A stretch of DNA of 64,000 bases, taken from the NCBI RefSeq assembly GCF_049634645.1, contig NC_134722.1:19207001-19271000 (forward strand). Reading direction: 5' to 3'. Source of the stretch: Pelodiscus sinensis (taxonomy: Eukaryota > Chordata > Testudines > Trionychidae). Shown in pieces: positions 60,643 through 64,000 of the stretch. Position 1 is the stretch's first letter, and each line of letters starts with the position of its first letter. The translations under genes and the position numbers were made by a program. Below the pieces are notes generated by a model. It was not told the DNA's origin. It saw only the letters and a list, made by a program, of their open reading frames with translations, and did not search any database.

Positions 60643-61199
60643 GTTTTAGCAAAACTTCTCCGATGAGGTGTTCAAATTCATTCCAATCGAGCCTGTTCAA
60701 GCCAAAGAAATGAACTTTTAACAAACAGTAAATTAAAATGTCAAGACCAATCATACTAGGCTCTTGTTTACAAGATTGTTATTATTTTGGTTTCCAGGAC
60801 TTAGAAGTTTGCCTATTTCAAGAACCACTGAGCTACTGTTATCACATAAAGAAATTGTACCTGATAACACTCCCTAGTGTTTTGACACATCGATTTAAAT
60901 TGCCATCTCCTTAGGCCAGGCCAGAGTGTTCCTCAATTTCTCAAACCTTTCAGATTCAGTTTCAATGAAACACAATGCTGAAAGCTAAAGGAAATGTGCG
61001 TGTATTTATTTATTCATTAAGGAGTGTAGTTAAAGGGGTGATTTTGAAATCATATTGTCCTTGCAGACCTCCCCTTAGTTGCACCCACAAAAACTTGGGA
61101 AAGCATCCATTTCTCATGCAAAAGAAAAATTAAATACATATAGGGTACGATGCCAAGTAACAGACTCAAGGCCAGTGTAACTGCAGATATATTTAGTAA
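60643..61199. other. No gene seen
   Basis: AT-rich flank of the Penelope-like element. Its true left boundary may lie within this interval. Confidence 0.3.
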
Positions 61200-61863
61200 G
61201 TCCCAATGAAAAATTGCTACCGCATCTGCTCCAACCCCTCAGCCAGAGATCAACACCTACAAGATCTTCACCAAGCATTCTTGAAACTACGATACCCTCA
61301 CGAGGAAGTGAGGAAACAGATTAACAGAGCCAGACATGTACCCAGAAACCTCCTACTACAAGACAAGCCCAAGAAAGAAACCAACAGAACGCTACTGGCC
61401 ATCACCTACAGTCTTCAAGTAAAACCTCTCCAATGCATCATCAGTGATCTACAACCCATCCTGGACCATGAACCCTCACTTTCACAGGCCTTGGGAGGCA
61501 GGCCAGTCCTCGCCCACAGACAACCTGTCAACCTGAAGCAAATTCTCACCAGCAACTATACACCGTACCACAGTAACTCTAACTCAGGTACCAATCCATG
61601 CAACAAACCTCAGTGCCAACTCTGCCAACATATCTACACCAGTAACACCATCACAGGACCTAACCAGATCAGCCACACCATCACTGGTTCATTCACCTGC
61701 ACATCTGCCAATATAATATACGCCATCATGTGCCAGCAATGCCCCTTTGCTATATACATTGGCCAAACTGGACAGTCCCTACGTAAAAGAATAAATGGGC
61801 TCAAATCAGATATTAGGAATGGCAATATACAAAAACCTGTAGGAGAGCACTTCAATCTCCCTG

Positions 61864-62077
61864 TAGAATAGTGATAGAGATGCAGCCGTGTTAGTCTGGT
61901 GTAGCTGAAACAAAAAAACAGGACTATGTAGCACTTTAAAGACTAACAAGATGGTTTCTTAGGTGATGAGCTTTCGTGGGCCAGACCCACTTCCTCAGTG
62001 GGTCTGGCCCACGAAAGCTCATCACCTAAGAAACCATCTTGTTAGTCTTTAAAGTGCTACATAGTCCTGTCTTTTGT
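61864..62077. mobile_element. Palindromic PLE-derived insertion with 13-bp TSD
   Basis: Flanked by a perfect 13-base target duplication TTCAATCTCCCTG (61851-61863 and 62078-62090). The left part (GATGCAGCCGTGTTAGTCTG) is an inverted PLE 3' end. Then two inverted arms of about 80 bases (GGACTATGTAGCACTTTAAA onward, and its mirror ending TTTAAAGTGCTACATAGTCC) meet at about 61990-61998. The arms contain hammerhead-like parts. It carries no protein. Confidence 0.85.
61972..61998 (-). ncRNA. Hammerhead-like core inside the palindromic insertion
   Basis: On the minus strand CTGAGGA (61992-61998) fits CUGANGA. It is followed by stem II GTGGG/CCCAC and GAAA (61972-61975), then AGCTCATCACC. Stem III is not convincing in this copy. 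The mirror arm on the plus strand has stem II and GAAA but not CUGANGA, because the palindrome centre cuts it. Confidence 0.5.
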
Positions 62078-62393
62078 TTCAATCTCCCTGGACACACAGT
62101 AGCAGATTTAAAGGTAGCCATCCTGCAGCAAAAAAGCTTCAAGACTAGACTTCAAAGAGAAACTGCTGAGCTACAGTTTATCTGCAAATTTGACACCATC
62201 AGTTTAGGATTAAACAAAGACTGTGAATGGATAGCCAAGTACAAAAGCAGTTTCTCCTCTCTTGGTGTTCACTCCTCCACATCAGCTGCTAGAAGTGGGC
62301 CTCATCTTCGGTGACTGAATTAACTTCGTTATCTCTAGCCTTATTCTGGCCTGCATATTTATACCTGCCTCTGGAAATTTCCACTACATGCAT

Positions 62394-62432
62394 CTGACGA
62401 AGTAGGTCTTTGCCCACGAAAGCTTATGCTCC
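62394..62432 (+). ncRNA. Hammerhead-like core at the PLE 3' terminal region
   Basis: CTGACGA (62394-62400) fits CUGANGA. Stem II is GTAGG/CCCAC with one weak pair, GAAA is at 62418-62421, the minimal stem III is GC-TTAT-GC, then TC. It differs from the 16706 copy by one base in the core (C for T at the variable position) and one in stem II. Stem I may use TGCAT with ATACA (one mismatch), separated by unpaired bases. Confidence 0.6.
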
Positions 62433-62518
62433 AATACATCTGTTAGTCAATAAGGTGCCGCAGGATTACTTGTCGCTTTTGCAGATCCAGACTAACACGG
62501 CTACCCCTCTGATACTTG

Positions 62519-63480
62519 GTCCACAATGTGTTCATTAATGTGACATGTCTTTTACCCCAACAAGAGTAGAGAAATATAGGTAATTTGCAAACTGCTAAAT
62601 GACAACATTTTGGCCTCATTCCATGTGAATTTCCCTTGTAAGTAGTGGGCACTTTACCCATCACTAGAATTAAGCCTCCTCTGAAATGGAATATACTGCC
62701 CAATTGTAAAGAGCTTCGCTGTCTCAGATTCTGCTGAGTTAAGTGGTATTCTGAGGTCCCGTTGACATAATTGGGCACTGAATCAAGACTCTTATGCCCT
62801 CTTTCCCCTGTGAGGGAAGATGAATATCCTAGGATTAGAGATTATGCTCTTCTGCTGTCCACAGTCTCATTAAGAACTAATGATTGCATCATTACTAATG
62901 ATTTACCTAACCCTGGTAAAGCCAATAGAGTCCAGTTCCTTGTTCCAAATATTATTCTAGGAACTTATAATTAGATAACAACATTAAAGTCTTACTTTGA
63001 AATAGGAGTCCATTCCTTGCAGACCATTTATTTCCTTTGACAAGACTATGATTTCACTTTTATTGATTACCTCAGGAAGGGCAAGCAAGTAGAATTTTAT
63101 GTCTGGGATGGTAAACTTTCAAGGCCAGTCTGGATGGAATGGCAAAGTATTTCAAATCTGAATTTAGATTATGCAGTTTACTATAGCTATTTTTAACCAC
63201 CTTATTTGAAGCACTGTGGACCTAGTCCAGCAATAGGCTAAGTGCCAAAGGAAAAAAAATAATACGAGCAGCATTTCACAGGATGAGCTCAGCACTAACA
63301 TGATGGACCTGAGGTCACCTCTTTTAATCATGCCTGTAGTATTGTCTGGGGTTTTCATTATTTTCTTAAGGGAACTCAGCATAGAAATGTGCCATTCTGA
63401 CTTTTAATAATAGCTTTCCATTTCATTTCCTATTACACTTACTTCTTTGCACGTATTGTGGACTTTTTGTTCTGTGTTTG
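62519..63480. other. No gene seen
   Basis: Unclassified AT-rich sequence downstream of the Penelope-like element. Confidence 0.35.
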
Positions 63481-63550
63481 CCTTGTGCTTGCACAGTGGA
63501 GTCATGATCCATGACTAGAGCTCACAGGTCCTATGTAAATAAATAAATAC
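63481..63550 (+). repeat. L2/CORE-SINE-like 3' tail
   Basis: CTTGCACAGTGGAGTCATGA followed by TCCATGACTAGAGCTC and an AAATAAATAAATA end. Same tail type as 3358-3421, here ending in a short AAAT run. Confidence 0.5.
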
Positions 63551-64000
63551 TTAGTTATGGATTTTTTAAATGTTGCATAGCAAAACCTGATGTATTTCTG
63601 TAAATCCTTTCATCCAGGGATTTCAAAGCAACTTAGACATGCAAATTAAGCTTCACACCATTCCTATGAAGTATTTTACCTTCTCTGGAGATAGAAAATT
63701 TGAGGCAGAGTTCAAATAAATCATTAGCAAAACCAAGAATAGAACGTAATAGACATAACTCATAACCCTTGACCCCATGATATACTGTAACCATGTGATC
63801 CCAGATATACTGTGTTATATAAGAGGCAATTTAGAGACTCCATCACAGACTGACAAAAGACCTTCTTGTAATATTACCAAAGCATCTTGTATGTCAAGTC
63901 CTACCAGAGATCACTTTAATTAGCTGTTCACCCACACAATAATGTTCCCTCAATACCTTTCACATCAGTGAAGCTGCTGTAAGTGTGCACTACTTCTAGG
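63551..64000. other. No gene seen at window end
   Basis: AT-rich and unclassified. Confidence 0.35.

Larger units (their letters stand above)
61206..62314 (+). pseudogene. Penelope-like polyprotein, GIY-YIG endonuclease end
   Basis: From 61206 a 221-residue frame is open. Early residues (LHQAFLKLRYPHEEVRKQIN) and KPLQCIISDLQPILDHE are typical of the thumb and linker after the reverse transcriptase. Then comes a Cys-rich segment (NPCNKPQCQLCQHI and CQQCPFAIYIGQTGQSLRKR): zinc-finger-like cysteines followed by the GIY-YIG-type core IYIGQTGQ with the conserved Arg of LRKRI, ending GEHFNLP. After the insertion the frame resumes as FNLPGHTVADLKVAILQQKS and ends near 62314. Removing the insertion mentally restores continuity, so the insertion came after this copy. 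The copy lacks its reverse transcriptase and cannot be autonomous. Confidence 0.85.
61200..62518 (+). mobile_element. Penelope-like element, 5'-truncated, with 3' terminal region
   Basis: Contains the C-terminal part of the Penelope polyprotein (61206-62314, interrupted at 61864-62077) and a 3' terminal region from about 62380. The latter has a hammerhead-like core (62394) and the closing CAGATCCAGACTAACACGGC followed by TACCCCTCTGATACTT. The reverse transcriptase domain is missing upstream, so this is a truncated copy. Penelope-like elements carry a GIY-YIG endonuclease in place of an integrase and often end in hammerhead-bearing pseudo-LTRs. Confidence 0.85.

Noticed and set aside
61206..61871. 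Host GIY-YIG nuclease gene
   Set aside because: The surrounding sequence is a Penelope-like element, with a typical linker, Cys-rich segment and 3' terminal region, and the frame is interrupted by an insertion.

Overview
This window looks like non-coding DNA of a sauropsid vertebrate, most probably a turtle. It carries CR1 LINEs in several states of decay, MIR/CORE-type SINE pieces and L2-like tails, hAT elements, many TTCGAA-rich hairpin MITEs whose ends resemble ATGTCTACAC, and Penelope-like retroelements (PLEs) with hammerhead-like cores. The turtle assignment rests on recognising repeat families, not on a search. No multi-exon host protein-coding gene was recognised. Every coding trace I can identify belongs to a transposon.

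0-2 kb: a 51-bp minisatellite and a transposon end, then a CpG island (about 1205-1915). The island holds a perfect CRE, a palindromic RFX X-box, a TATA-like box, an ETS-like motif, a splice donor and a YY1 site. I read it as the promoter and non-coding first exon of a plus-strand gene whose later exons were not found here. Much of the rest may then be intron 1 or intergenic DNA.

2-33 kb: dense transposons. These are SINE pieces, a pentanucleotide microsatellite grown on a repeat tail, two inverted copies of one hAT family with 8-bp target duplications, a third hAT, a hAT nested in a hAT, a Harbinger-like element carrying a CR1 fragment (9.4-11.2 kb), a related element without the CR1 (24.8-26.4 kb), a 92-bp hammerhead-bearing insertion with a 12-bp target duplication (16.7 kb), a CR1 with reverse transcriptase remnants (26.8-28.2 kb), and a 673-bp foldback made of a MITE, a GATA microsatellite and inverted flanks (32.1-32.8 kb).

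34-48 kb: AT-rich and comparatively poor in recognisable transposons. It has scattered CR1, half-MITE and Harbinger transposase fossils.

48-64 kb: a 2.5-kb Harbinger element with both a Myb/SANT-like gene and the start of a transposase, a second copy of the CR1-carrying composite (52.8-54.7 kb), a locally duplicated 250-bp sequence (57.6 and 60.4 kb), and a Penelope-like element with a GIY-YIG endonuclease reading frame, interrupted by a palindromic PLE-derived insertion (61.2-62.5 kb).

Family names come from recognised sequence patterns, and element ends are approximate unless a target duplication is stated.
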